From Methylobacterium sp. J-067 (lineage in GTDB: Bacteria; Pseudomonadota; Alphaproteobacteria; Rhizobiales; Beijerinckiaceae), in the NCBI RefSeq assembly GCF_022829465.1, contig NZ_JAKSXZ010000146.1:62001-126000 (forward strand): 64,000 bases of DNA. The letters run 5' to 3'. Below, one piece after another: positions 32,253 to 41,035 of this stretch (position 1 is the first letter of the stretch; the number at the start of each line of letters is the position of its first letter). The notes beneath the pieces were generated by a model, which was not told the origin of the DNA, made no database searches, and worked only from the letters and a program-made list of their open reading frames with translations. The position numbers were made by a program, and so were the translations under genes.

Positions 32253-32270
32253 CTTGAACTTTGGTTCAAG
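32253..32270 (+). promoter_or_regulatory. Inverted repeat CTTGAAC-N4-GTTCAAG upstream of the acyl-CoA dehydrogenase gene
   Basis: A perfect 7-bp inverted repeat with a TTTG centre, 85 bases upstream of the methylsuccinyl-CoA dehydrogenase start. It could be a dimeric repressor/activator site or a short hairpin ending the preceding small gene; no T tract follows. Confidence 0.4.
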
Positions 32271-32355
32271 CGTCCGGCAATGGAATCTATTTCGGCGTTG
32301 GCCCGGAAGCGTTTAGAAGGGTCGCCATAACAGACGCAAAACGCGAGAGAACGCC

Positions 32356-34038
32356 ATGTCCGCTTCCCCCGCCATCCAGGCCGAACCCTTCGACACCGTC
32401 GCGGTGACGAAGGCCGCCGGCCAAGCCGCCAAGCGCCTCAGCGACGAGGCCATCCGTCGTGTCCGCGCCCGCGTCATCGGCGCCGACGGCAAGATCGACA
32501 CCGCCAAGCTCGAAGCCCAGCAGCACGCCGCCCACGGCCTCGCGTGGCTCGCGACCTATGCAGAGGCCGTGCGCGAACTCGGCGACTATGCCGAGCGCCT
32601 GACGGAATCCGGCCAGTTCGGCGAGACCGAGGACCTCCTCGTGCGCATCGGCGCGGGCGAGTATCTCGACCAAATGTTCTCGGCCATCCCGATGAGCCAG
32701 GGCGAGATGGTGCGTCCGGTCAGCTCCCTCGGCCTGTCGGCCAAGGAGGTCGCGGAGTTCCGCACCGAGGCGGTCGAGACCCTGATCGCCGAGGGCAACA
32801 CCGCCGAGAACCGCGCTGCCCTCGTCCTGCGGATGCGCGACGGCAGCGGCGGCGCCACGGTTGGCAATTCCGGCCTTGACGAGGACATGGAGGCGATCCG
32901 CTCCGAGATGCGCCGCTTCGGCAAGGCCGAGGTCGCCGACCACGCCCACGAGTGGCATCTGCAGAACGCCTACATTCCGATGTCGGTGGTCGAGAAGATG
33001 GCCGAGCTCGGCGTGTTCGGCCTGACGATCCCCGAGGAATACGGCGGCATGGGCATGCCCAAGGCCGCGATGTGTGTGGTCTCGGAGGAACTGTCCCGCG
33101 CCTATATCGGCGTCGGCTCGCTGGGCACCCGCTCCGAGATCGCCGCCGAACTGATCCTGTGCGGCGGCACTGAGGAGCAGAAGCACCGCTTCCTGCCCAA
33201 GATCGCCAGCGGCGACATCCTGCCCACCGCCGTCTTCACCGAGCCGAACACCGGCTCCGACCTCGCCTCGCTGCGCACCCGCGCGGTGAAGGAGGGCGAC
33301 ACCTGGAAGATCACCGGCAACAAGACCTGGATCACCCACCCCGTCCGCGCCGACATCATGACCGTGCTGGTGCGCACGAAGCCGGAGGAGAAGGGCCACA
33401 GGGGTCTCTCCCTCCTCATCGCCGAGAAGCCGCGCGGCACCGACGAGGATCCCTTCCCCGTCGAGGGCCTGTCCGGCGGTGAGATCGAGGTGCTCGGCTA
33501 CCGGGGCATGAAGGAATACGAGCTGGCCTTCGAGAACTTCGCCGTCCCGGCGGCGAACCTGCTCGGCGAGGTCGAGGGCAAGGGCTTTACCCAGCTCATG
33601 CAGACCTTCGAATCGGCCCGCATCCAGACCGCCGCCCGCGCCATCGGCGTCGCCCAGGCGGCACTGGATGTCGGCCTGCGCTACGCCGAGGAGCGCGTGC
33701 AGTTCGGCAAGGCGCTGGTGAACTTCCCTCGCGTCTCCGACAAGCTCGCGATGATGGCGGTGGAGATCAACATCGCCCGGCAGCTGACCTACTTCTCCGC
33801 CCGGCGGAAGGACGAGGAGCGACGCTGCGATCTCGAAGCCGGGATGGCCAAGCTGCTCGGCGCCCGCGTCGCCTGGGCGGCGGCGGACAACGCCCTCCAG
33901 ATCCACGGCGGCAACGGCTTCGCCCTGGAATATCCGGTGAGCCGCATCCTCTGCGACGCCCGCATCCTCTCGATCTTCGAGGGCGCGGCCGAGATCCAGG
34001 CCCAGGTCATCGCACGCCGCCTGCTCGACGCGGCGTAA
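32356..34038 (+). CDS. mcd: (2S)-methylsuccinyl-CoA dehydrogenase
   Basis: A 560-residue acyl-CoA dehydrogenase with an extra N-terminal helical region of ~170 residues before the normal ACAD core. This is the hallmark of methylsuccinyl-CoA dehydrogenase of the ethylmalonyl-CoA pathway, which oxidises (2S)-methylsuccinyl-CoA to mesaconyl-CoA. Core stretches: 'GVFGLTIPEEYGGMGMPKAA', 'AVFTEPNTGSDLASLRT', 'KITGNKTWITHPVRADIM', 'YAEERVQFGKALVNF', 'LQIHGGNGFALEYPVSRILC'. In serine-cycle methylotrophs without isocitrate lyase this pathway regenerates glyoxylate. It is a single gene with its own terminator; PhaA and PhaB, which start the pathway, are encoded at 60.8-62.9 kb. Confidence 0.9.
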   Translation: MSASPAIQAEPFDTVAVTKAAGQAAKRLSDEAIRRVRARVIGADGKIDTAKLEAQQHAAHGLAWLATYAEAVRELGDYAERLTESGQFGETEDLLVRIGAGEYLDQMFSAIPMSQGEMVRPVSSLGLSAKEVAEFRTEAVETLIAEGNTAENRAALVLRMRDGSGGATVGNSGLDEDMEAIRSEMRRFGKAEVADHAHEWHLQNAYIPMSVVEKMAELGVFGLTIPEEYGGMGMPKAAMCVVSEELSRAYIGVGSLGTRSEIAAELILCGGTEEQKHRFLPKIASGDILPTAVFTEPNTGSDLASLRTRAVKEGDTWKITGNKTWITHPVRADIMTVLVRTKPEEKGHRGLSLLIAEKPRGTDEDPFPVEGLSGGEIEVLGYRGMKEYELAFENFAVPAANLLGEVEGKGFTQLMQTFESARIQTAARAIGVAQAALDVGLRYAEERVQFGKALVNFPRVSDKLAMMAVEINIARQLTYFSARRKDEERRCDLEAGMAKLLGARVAWAAADNALQIHGGNGFALEYPVSRILCDARILSIFEGAAEIQAQVIARRLLDAA

Positions 34039-34050
34039 AACGTTTCCCCG

Positions 34051-34087
34051 AAGGCCGGGCGGCGCCAAGCCGCCCGGCCTTTTTTTT
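34051..34087 (+). terminator. Rho-independent terminator of the acyl-CoA dehydrogenase gene
   Basis: Perfect 13-bp stem (AAGGCCGGGCGGC at 34051-34063, GCCGCCCGGCCTT at 34069-34081) with a GCCAA loop, followed by T at 34082-34087. The T run overlaps the stop of the convergent small gene. Confidence 0.93.
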
Positions 34088-34259
34088 ATTTCGTGATCTT
34101 CACGGAGACCGGGTCGCTCGACGGGAAGGTCTCTTCGAGGGCGTCGTCGAGACGCTCGCTCAGCTTCTCCTGCTTGTTTTCCGGATTCTGCTTGTCGCCC
34201 GGCTTGGCGCTGTCCTGCTGGAAGCCGGCCTGATCGGGCTTGGTCCTGTCGTCGGCCAT
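34086..34259 (-). CDS. Small acidic protein with ETFPSSDPVS motif (57 aa)
   Basis: Hydrophilic, Lys/Gln/Asp-rich product starting MADDRTKPDQAGFQQDSAKP and ending 'LDDALEETFPSSDPVSVKIT'. The ending is a recurrent motif of small alphaproteobacterial proteins of unknown function. No membrane segment. Convergent with the acyl-CoA dehydrogenase gene. Confidence 0.72.
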   Translation of the reverse strand: MADDRTKPDQAGFQQDSAKPGDKQNPENKQEKLSERLDDALEETFPSSDPVSVKITK

Positions 34260-34610
34260 CGCGGTTTCCTTCGCATGGGGGATGCACCCAGTCGGGTGCG
34301 GGTGCCCATCAACGCGAGGCGCCGCCGGTGTTTCCGAAACCGGCACCGACTTTTCAGACACCCTCACCCTCTCCTTCCGGTGATCGCCTCCGCAGGGAGG
34401 ACGCGGCATCGCGCGCCCAGCCTAGCGCTGCGCCGCACAAACGGGACAGCTTCTCAAACTTTGCCGTGAGGCTTTTGGCAGCGCTGCCATCAGACTTTAT
34501 CAACGGTTACGCTTGCAGTACATCGAGCGATATGTGTAATCGCGACGCCTTGCTTGAGATGGGGCGACTATAGGCTCCTCGGCTCGCTTCGGCGGATTCA
34601 GTCCGGGCAC

Positions 34611-34666
34611 GAACCGGGGGGGCCAAGGTCTATAGGTCGAAACCTATTGCTGGCCTGCCCCCTCCC
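34611..34666 (+). ncRNA. Candidate structured RNA element in the 539-base gap upstream of the phasin gene
   Basis: Nested complementary blocks: a G run (34616-34620) plus GGCCA (34621-34625) pair with TGGCC (34651-34655) plus GCCCCC; inside, ATAGGT (34632-34637) pairs with ACCTAT (34642-34647) around CGAA. Together they form a long hairpin with one internal loop. The same gap (34260-34798) also holds a perfect 14-bp palindrome TGGCAGCGCTGCCA (34476-34489) and the phasin promoter, but no credible protein frame. It may be a small RNA or a long 5' regulatory region; no known RNA family recognised. Confidence 0.35.
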
Positions 34667-34710
34667 TGACATCGGTGCGAATGGCAGGATAATTTCCGCG
34701 ATTAGCCCGA

Positions 34711-34739
34711 TTGACTTTTATTGCAGCGCAACATAGATC
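34711..34739 (+). promoter_or_regulatory. Candidate promoter of the phasin gene with an embedded palindrome
   Basis: TTGACT (34711-34716), a 17-base spacer and TAGATC (34734-34739), 60 bases upstream of the phasin start. The spacer holds the perfect inverted repeat TTGC-AGC-GCAA (34721-34731), well placed for a repressor such as PhaR. Confidence 0.5.
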
Positions 34740-34798
34740 GATTCCGTCAACGGCGAACCGAGGGTTCGCGCCCGCTGTCATTCTGGCTGGAGACCCCC

Positions 34799-35152
34799 AT
34801 GCAGACCCCGAATTTCGAGATCCCGAACGAGATGCGCGATTTCGCCGAGAAGAGCGTGGATCAGGCCCGCACCGCCGTCGGCACGATGATGGCCAACGCC
34901 ATCAAGGCCAGCGAGCAGATGCAGACGGCCGGTCACACCTTCCAGTCGACGTTCACCGCCGCCGTCTCGAAGGGTTTCGACCACGCGCAGAACAACGCGA
35001 ACGCCGCGTTCGACTACGCTCAGAAGCTGGTCCGCACCCGCGACATGCGCGAGGCCTTCGAGCTGCAGTCCGAGTTCGTCCGCAGCCAGTTCGCCACGCT
35101 TCAGTCGCAGGCGAAGGAGTTCGGCTCGCTGGCCCAGAACGCCGCGCGCTGA
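34799..35152 (+). CDS. Phasin family protein
   Basis: A 117-residue, all-helical, Ala/Gln-rich protein with the phasin pattern: 'MRDFAEKSVDQARTAVGTMM', 'TFQSTFTAAVSKGFDHAQ', 'AFDYAQKLVRTRDMREAFEL', 'QSEFVRSQFATLQSQAKEFG'. Phasins coat polyhydroxybutyrate granules and fix their size and number. The start ATG 34799 follows GGAG at good spacing. The candidate promoter just upstream carries a palindrome that could be a PhaR site. Confidence 0.9.
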   Translation: MQTPNFEIPNEMRDFAEKSVDQARTAVGTMMANAIKASEQMQTAGHTFQSTFTAAVSKGFDHAQNNANAAFDYAQKLVRTRDMREAFELQSEFVRSQFATLQSQAKEFGSLAQNAAR

Positions 35153-35258
35153 TCGCCTGAGCCAAACGGCGCGTCCCCACCCCGGGGGCTCGCCCCACGC
35201 CGCCCGGCCCTCCTGAGCGCGATGCCGCCGAGGGCGCCTGCGACGAGGATCGCCCGCG

Positions 35259-35672
35259 ATGTCCAAGCCGCGCCGACCGCGATACCAGAGACAGCAGCCG
35301 ACGCCCGCCGCGGCACCGGCCGTGCTCCCGGATGCCGGGTTCCAGGAACCCGCCCCCGAGCCGGCTCCCCTCGATCCGCCTGCTGAAATCCTACCCGCAA
35401 CGGTTATGGAAGCCGCCGCCGTGCCGGCTGCCGCCATCGCGTCGACCTCGCCGCGTCTGCTCGACGCGGAAACCTTCGGCACCACGGTGATGAACTACGT
35501 CATCGGTGAGGGCGAGGCGTTCGCGGCGCATCTGCGCGCCCTCGCGGGGGTCCGCTCCGTGGCCGACTTCGTCCGCCTGCAGATCGGCGAATTCCAGCGC
35601 GCCGCCGACTCGACCCTGACCTGCTGGGGCATGCTGACGGTCTCCGCCAGCCGGTCGTTCACCGCCCGCTGA
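35259..35672 (+). CDS. Phasin-like protein with a Pro/Ala-rich N-terminal tail
   Basis: A 137-residue protein. The first ~60 residues are low-complexity (basic MSKPRRPRYQRQQ, then Pro/Ala/Glu-rich). The C-terminal half is a short helical domain ('LDAETFGTTVMNYVIGEGEA', 'VRSVADFVRLQIGEFQRAAD'), which reads like a phasin_2-type domain. It follows the phasin gene by about 106 bases on the same strand. A granule-associated role is inferred. Confidence 0.65.
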   Translation: MSKPRRPRYQRQQPTPAAAPAVLPDAGFQEPAPEPAPLDPPAEILPATVMEAAAVPAAAIASTSPRLLDAETFGTTVMNYVIGEGEAFAAHLRALAGVRSVADFVRLQIGEFQRAADSTLTCWGMLTVSASRSFTAR

Positions 35673-35835
35673 TGCTCGCACCGCGCGAGAGCGACGTGGT
35701 GAGCGCAATCTAGAGTACGCTTCCGCTGTCGCTTCGCGGCAACATCCACGCCCCGAACGAACCTGTGATGGAAAGCATCGGTTAACCATCGCGCTCCTAT
35801 TGCCTATCGAGGCGCATGGGAAACGACATGGTCCG

Positions 35836-37092
35836 ATGCTTGGCCGCGCGTATTTGATCCGCTCCGTAGTCCTCGGCCTGGCCGCCGTCCTGGCTCTGGC
35901 CGTGCCCCTGCGCGCTCAGGACAGCGAGCGCGGGGCGGCCGTCGCCATCGGCGCCGACCTGTCGAGCCAGGGCAACCAGAGCAAGCTCACCCTTACCCTG
36001 TCGCGGCCGGTCGATGCCCGCGCCTTCGTGATGGAGCGGCCCGACCGCGTGGTGATCGACCTGCCCGAGGTCAACTTCCAATTGGATTCGGATTCCGGCC
36101 GTCGGCGCGACGGCGTGGTGCAGTCCTTCCGCTACGGCCTGTTCGCGCCGGGCCGCTCGCGCATCGTCATCGACCTCGCCGCCCCCGCCACCGTGGGCCG
36201 GATCGACACCGCCACCCGCCCCCGCGACGGGGCGGTCCTCATGACGATCCCGCTTCAGAAGGTGGATCGCGACGCATTCCGCAAGGCCGCCGCCTCTGCC
36301 GATCCCCGGCCCGCCCCGGCCCCCTCGGCGGCCGCGACGACCACCGATCCGCGCCCGCTCATCGTCATCGATGCCGGGCATGGCGGGACCGATCCCGGCG
36401 CCATCGCCACGACGGGCGTGTTCGAGAAGGACATCGTGTTCGGATTCGCGCAGGATCTGGCGGGCAAGCTGAACGCCGCCGGCCGCTACCGGGTGCAGAT
36501 GACCCGTGACCGCGACGTGTTCGTGCCCCTGAACGAGCGCGTGCGCATCGCCCGCGAGGCCAAGGCCGACCTGTTCATCTCGATCCATGCCGATTCGATC
36601 TCCTCGGCGCCGCAGGTGCGCGGGGCGACGATCTACACCGGCTCCGAGAAGGCGACCGACGCCGAATCAGCCAAGCTCGCCGAGCGCGAGAACCGTGCCG
36701 ACGCCGCCGCCGGCGCGGAAGCCGCCGAGGCCGCGCCGGACATCGCCGACATCCTTCAGGAACTGACGTTGCGCGAGACGCGTGGCTTCTCGTCGGGCTT
36801 CGCGCGCAACCTCATGGGCCAGCTCGGCCCTGTGATGGAGATGAGCACCAAGCCCCACCGCGAGGCCCGCTTCGTGGTGCTACGCTCCCCCGACGTGCCG
36901 AGCGTGCTGGTGGAACTCGGCTACCTGTCGAGCAAGCGCGATCTGGAGAAGTTGCAGGACCCCGAATGGCGCGCCGGGGTCACGGGATCGATGGCCAAGG
37001 CCGTCGATCAATTCTTTGCAACCCGCACGAGTATCGGTAAGCCGGGCACCGGGACGCGCCGGTCGGCCGCCATCGCCCCAGTTTCACCATAG
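35836..37092 (+). CDS. N-acetylmuramoyl-L-alanine amidase (AmiC-type, AMIN + Amidase_3)
   Basis: A 418-residue periplasmic murein amidase used in septum splitting. Signal peptide (SVVLGLAAVLALAVPLRA), an AMIN domain (about 30-150, 'RPDRVVIDLPEVNFQLDSDS'), a Pro/Ala linker, then the Zn-dependent catalytic domain with 'VIDAGHGGTDPGA' (first His), the Glu in 'VFEKDIVFGFA', 'LFISIHADSI' (second His) and the catalytic Glu in 'VLVELGYLSS'. An insertion rich in Ala/Glu (about 275-300) may form the autoinhibitory helix. Start chosen at ATG 35836, which gives a clean signal peptide. PBP1A follows on the same strand. Confidence 0.9.
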   Translation: MLGRAYLIRSVVLGLAAVLALAVPLRAQDSERGAAVAIGADLSSQGNQSKLTLTLSRPVDARAFVMERPDRVVIDLPEVNFQLDSDSGRRRDGVVQSFRYGLFAPGRSRIVIDLAAPATVGRIDTATRPRDGAVLMTIPLQKVDRDAFRKAAASADPRPAPAPSAAATTTDPRPLIVIDAGHGGTDPGAIATTGVFEKDIVFGFAQDLAGKLNAAGRYRVQMTRDRDVFVPLNERVRIAREAKADLFISIHADSISSAPQVRGATIYTGSEKATDAESAKLAERENRADAAAGAEAAEAAPDIADILQELTLRETRGFSSGFARNLMGQLGPVMEMSTKPHREARFVVLRSPDVPSVLVELGYLSSKRDLEKLQDPEWRAGVTGSMAKAVDQFFATRTSIGKPGTGTRRSAAIAPVSP

Positions 37093-37236
37093 ATACGGTG
37101 TGGATACGGGGCGTTCGGATGCCCCGGCACGCGAGGTTGCAAAGCGGCTCCTCGCGGGGCTCCTGAGGGCAGCGTCCGGGAGCCGATTGCGCCGAGAGTC
37201 GGTGCAACTCCGGGCTGGCGGCGAGCGGAAAACCGG

Positions 37237-39651
37237 ATGCGTCTGATCCTTCGTTTCTTCGGGATTCTGTTCAGTGCCGGCGCGGTGCTGTTCTGCGTCG
37301 GCGCCGTGGTGGCCGGCTACTTCTACTGGAAGTACAGCCAGGACCTGCCCGACCACGCCGCGCTCGCGAACTACGAGCCCCCGGTGATGACCCGCGTCCA
37401 CGCGGCGGACGGCTCGCTGCTGGCCGAATATGCCCGCGAGCGCCGGTTGTACCTGCCGATCCAGGCCATGCCGAAGATCGTCGTGGCGGCCTTCCTCTCG
37501 GCCGAGGACAAGAACTTCTACAAGCACGGCGGCATCGACCCCGAGGGGATCGTGCGCGCCTTCCTAACCAACGCCAAGTCAGGCAAGCGGCAGGGTGCCT
37601 CGACCATCACGCAGCAGGTGGCCAAGAACTTCCTGCTCTCCTCGGAGCAGACCTACGACCGCAAGATCAAGGAGGCCCTCGTCGCCCTACGCATCGAGGC
37701 CGCCTACTCGAAGGACAAGATCCTCGAGCTCTACCTGAACGAGATCTTCCTCGGCACCATCGTGCCGGGCCGGAACCTGCACGGCGTCGCCGCCGCCGCG
37801 CTCGATTATTTCGGCAAGTCCGTCCACGAGTTGACGATCAACGAGGCGGCCTACCTCGCCGCGCTGCCGAAGGGGCCGAACAACTACCACCCCTACCGCA
37901 AGACCCAGGCGGCGCTGGACCGGCGCAACGAGATCATCCGCCTGATGCGGGAGAACGGCTACATCACCCGCGAGGAGGAGGAGAACGCCAAGAAGCAGCC
38001 GCTCGGCGTGAACCCCCGCGTGGCCTTCCCGAACGGCTCCATTGCCAACTACTTCACCGAGGAGGTCCGCCGCGAGATCTCCGAGCGCTACGGCGAGAAG
38101 AAGCTCTACGAGGGCGGCCTCTCCGTGCGCACCACCCTCGATCCGAAGATGCAGGCCTGGGCGCGCAAGGCCCTGGTGGACGGCCTCGTGCGCTACGATC
38201 AGGCGCATGGCTGGCACGGCCCGGCGAACCACGTCGACCTGACCGGGCGCGATTGGGGGCAAGCCGCCTCCGAGGTGCCGGCGCTGGGCGACGTCGCCCC
38301 CTGGCGCCTCGCCGTGGTGCTGGGCTCCGGCGCGAGCGGCATCCAGGTGGGGCTCCAGCCCCGTCGCGAGGCCTCCGGCCAGATCTCCAAGGACCGCGAG
38401 ACCGGCGTGATCACCCCCGAGGGGATGCGCTGGGCCGGGCGACCGAACCTGCGGCCGGGCGACATGGTCTATGTCGAGGCCATGGATGGCGGGCGCAACC
38501 AGTACCGCCTGCGCCAGCGGCCGGAGGTCTCCGGCGGCATCGTCGCCATGGACCCGAACACCGGCCGCGTGCATGCGATGGTCGGCGGCTTCTCCTACGA
38601 TGAATCCGAGTTCAACCGCGCCACCCAGGCGATGCGCCAGCCCGGTTCGTCGTTCAAGCCGATCGTCTACTCGGCGGCGCTCGACAACGGCTACACCCCC
38701 TCCTCCATCGTGCTCGACACGCCGATCACCATCGAGGCCGGGCCCGGCCAGGAGGCGTGGACGCCCTCGAACTACGACGGCAAGTCCGGTGGCCCGCACA
38801 CGCTGCGCTACGGGATCGAGCACTCGAAGAACCTGATGACGGTGCGCCTCGCCAAGGATGTCGGCATGCCGCTGATCGCGGAGTATGCCCGCCGCTTCGG
38901 TGTCTACGACGACCTGCTGCCGGTGCTGCCGATGTCGCTCGGCGCGGGCGAGACGACGGTGATGCGCATGGTCACCGCCTATTCGATGCTCGCCAATGGC
39001 GGGCGCCGCATCCGCCCGACGCTCATCGACCGGATCCAGGACCGGATCGGCGAGACGATCTACCGGCACGACAACCGCAAATGCGTCGGCTGCGACGCGG
39101 AGAAGTGGTCGGGCCAGGACGAGCCGAAGCTGGTGGACGATTCCGAGCAGGTGCTCGATCCGCTCACCGCCTACCAGATGGTCTCGATCATGGAGGGCGT
39201 CGTCCAGCGCGGCACCGCCACGATCCTGAAGCAGATCGGCAAGCCGCTGGCCGGCAAAACCGGCACCACCAACGACGCGAAGGATGCGTGGTTCGTGGGC
39301 TTCTCCCCCGACCTCGCGGTGGGGATCTATATCGGCTTCGATAAGCCGCGCTCGCTGGGCGACCGGGCGACCGGTGGCGGCCTCGCGGCCCCCATCGCCC
39401 TCGACTTCCTGAAGCAGGCGCTGAAAGACAAGCCGCCGACGCCGTTCCGCGTGCCGCCGGGCATCAAGCTGATCCGCGTCAACCTCGCCTCCGGCACCCG
39501 CGCCGGCTCGGGCGAAGGCGCGGGCACGATCCTGGAGGCGTTCAAGCCGGGCACCGCCCCGCCGGACGCCTACGTGGCCCCGGCCAGCAGCGCCCCCGCC
39601 GCCGCCGCGCCGAACGCCGACGCAGCCGCCCAGGCCGGTGGGGTGTACTGA
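37237..39651 (+). CDS. mrcA: Penicillin-binding protein 1A (bifunctional transglycosylase/transpeptidase)
   Basis: An 804-residue class A PBP. Transmembrane anchor about residues 8-30; glycosyltransferase domain with catalytic Glu90 in 'FLSAEDKNFYKHGG' and 'GASTITQQVAKNFLLS'; an inserted OB-like domain; transpeptidase domain with Ser471-x-x-Lys474 ('PGSSFKP'), Ser530-Lys-Asn ('EHSKNLMT') and Lys674 ('KTGTT'). The C terminus is a Pro/Ala-rich tail. It polymerises and cross-links peptidoglycan. It lies 144 bases after the amidase gene. Confidence 0.95.
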   Translation: MRLILRFFGILFSAGAVLFCVGAVVAGYFYWKYSQDLPDHAALANYEPPVMTRVHAADGSLLAEYARERRLYLPIQAMPKIVVAAFLSAEDKNFYKHGGIDPEGIVRAFLTNAKSGKRQGASTITQQVAKNFLLSSEQTYDRKIKEALVALRIEAAYSKDKILELYLNEIFLGTIVPGRNLHGVAAAALDYFGKSVHELTINEAAYLAALPKGPNNYHPYRKTQAALDRRNEIIRLMRENGYITREEEENAKKQPLGVNPRVAFPNGSIANYFTEEVRREISERYGEKKLYEGGLSVRTTLDPKMQAWARKALVDGLVRYDQAHGWHGPANHVDLTGRDWGQAASEVPALGDVAPWRLAVVLGSGASGIQVGLQPRREASGQISKDRETGVITPEGMRWAGRPNLRPGDMVYVEAMDGGRNQYRLRQRPEVSGGIVAMDPNTGRVHAMVGGFSYDESEFNRATQAMRQPGSSFKPIVYSAALDNGYTPSSIVLDTPITIEAGPGQEAWTPSNYDGKSGGPHTLRYGIEHSKNLMTVRLAKDVGMPLIAEYARRFGVYDDLLPVLPMSLGAGETTVMRMVTAYSMLANGGRRIRPTLIDRIQDRIGETIYRHDNRKCVGCDAEKWSGQDEPKLVDDSEQVLDPLTAYQMVSIMEGVVQRGTATILKQIGKPLAGKTGTTNDAKDAWFVGFSPDLAVGIYIGFDKPRSLGDRATGGGLAAPIALDFLKQALKDKPPTPFRVPPGIKLIRVNLASGTRAGSGEGAGTILEAFKPGTAPPDAYVAPASSAPAAAAPNADAAAQAGGVY

Positions 39652-39660
39652 GCTTCCCCT

Positions 39661-39688
39661 CCCCTCTCGCCGCAAGCGGCGAGAGGGG
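39661..39688. terminator. 12-bp perfect hairpin between convergent mrcA and acyl-CoA dehydrogenase genes
   Basis: CCCCTCTCGCCG (39661-39672) and CGGCGAGAGGGG (39677-39688) around CAAG. No T tract on either side; placed to mark the end of both transcripts. Confidence 0.55.
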
Positions 39689-39699
39689 ACAGTGCGATC

Positions 39700-40929
39700 T
39701 CAGAAGAACGCCTGCAGCCCCGTCTGCGCCCGTCCGAGGATCAGGGCGTGGACGTCGTGGGTGCCCTCGTAGGTGTTCACCGTTTCGAGGTTCTGGGCGT
39801 GCCGCATCACGTGGTACTCGCCCATGATGCCGTTGCCGCCGTGCATGTCGCGGGCGACGCGGGCGATGTCGAGTGCCTTGCCGCAATTGTTGCGCTTGAT
39901 CAGGCTGATCATCTCCGGCGCCATCTTGTGCTCGTCCATCAGGCGGCCGACCCGCAGCGAGGCCTGGAGGCCGAGCGTGATCTCGGTCTGCATGTCGGCG
40001 AGCTTCTTCTGGACGAGCTGCGTCTGCGCGAGCGGGCGGCCGAACTGCTTGCGCTCCAGCGTGTAGTCCCGCGCCCGGCGCCAGCAATCCTCCGCCGCGC
40101 CCATGACGCCCCAGGAGATGCCGTAGCGTGCCCGGTTGAGGCAGCCGAACGGACCCTTCAGGCCGGAGACGTTCGGCAGCAGCGCGTCCTCCCCGACCTC
40201 CACATCCTCCATGACGATCTCGCCCGTGGTGGAGGCGCGCAGGGAGAGCTTGCCCTTAATAGTCGGCGCGGAAAGACCCTTCATCCCCTTCTCAAGAATG
40301 AAGCCGCGGATGGCGTCGTCGTGTTCCGCCGACTTCGCCCAGACGACGAACACGTCCGCGAAGGGCGCGTTCGAGATCCACATCTTGGCGCCAGAGATCC
40401 GATACCCGTCGGCGGTCTTTACCGCCTTGGTCTTCATACCCGCCGGATCGGAGCCGGCATCCGGCTCGGTGAGGCCGAAGCAGCCGATCCACTCGCCCGA
40501 GGCGAGCTTCGGCAGGTACTTCCGGCGCTGCTCCTCCGAACCGTAGGCGTAGATCGGGTACATCACGAGGGAGGATTGCACGCTCATCATCGAGCGGTAG
40601 CCGGAATCGACCGCTTCCACGGCCCGCGCCACCAGCCCATAGGCGACGTAGCTCGCGCCCGCGCAGCCGTATTCCTCCGGCAGGGTCACGCCGAGAAGGC
40701 CGCGCTCGCCCATCTCCCGGAACAGGCCGGGATCGGTCTTCTCGTGGGCATAGGCCTCGACGATGCCGGGCAGCAGCCGCTCGCGGGCGAAATCCTGCGC
40801 CGCGTCGCGGATGGCGCGCTCGTCCTCGGTCAGTTGCTCGTCGAGCAGGAACGGGTCGTCCCACACGAAGCGCGCGGAGGGCGGGGCGGAGGGGGAGGCG
40901 CTGCCCGGGGGGCGCATCGGCGCGTTCAT
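39700..40929 (-). CDS. Glutaryl-CoA dehydrogenase-like acyl-CoA dehydrogenase
   Basis: A 409-residue acyl-CoA dehydrogenase. It starts after a Pro/Ser-rich N terminus with 'FVWDDPFLLDEQLTEDERAI', then 'GLLGVTLPEEYGCAGASYVA', 'CFGLTEPDAGSDPAGMKT', 'RYGISWGVMGAAEDCW', 'YTLERKQFGRPLAQTQLVQ' and ends 'NTYEGTHDVHALILGRAQTG'. The 'YEGTHDVHALILGRAITG'-type ending is characteristic of glutaryl-CoA dehydrogenase, which forms crotonyl-CoA in lysine/glutarate breakdown; crotonyl-CoA also feeds the ethylmalonyl-CoA pathway. ATG 40929 was chosen because the upstream open sequence looks non-coding. Confidence 0.85.
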   Translation of the reverse strand: MNAPMRPPGSASPSAPPSARFVWDDPFLLDEQLTEDERAIRDAAQDFARERLLPGIVEAYAHEKTDPGLFREMGERGLLGVTLPEEYGCAGASYVAYGLVARAVEAVDSGYRSMMSVQSSLVMYPIYAYGSEEQRRKYLPKLASGEWIGCFGLTEPDAGSDPAGMKTKAVKTADGYRISGAKMWISNAPFADVFVVWAKSAEHDDAIRGFILEKGMKGLSAPTIKGKLSLRASTTGEIVMEDVEVGEDALLPNVSGLKGPFGCLNRARYGISWGVMGAAEDCWRRARDYTLERKQFGRPLAQTQLVQKKLADMQTEITLGLQASLRVGRLMDEHKMAPEMISLIKRNNCGKALDIARVARDMHGGNGIMGEYHVMRHAQNLETVNTYEGTHDVHALILGRAQTGLQAFF

Positions 40930-41035
40930 GGGTTCCTCGCAGGGTCGCGCGGGTCTCATGGCCCGCTGTCGTCGGGTCAACCTAAACCCATGCCGGCCCG
41001 CGGCCAACGCGACGGGTGACGCGCGGCCCGTCCCG

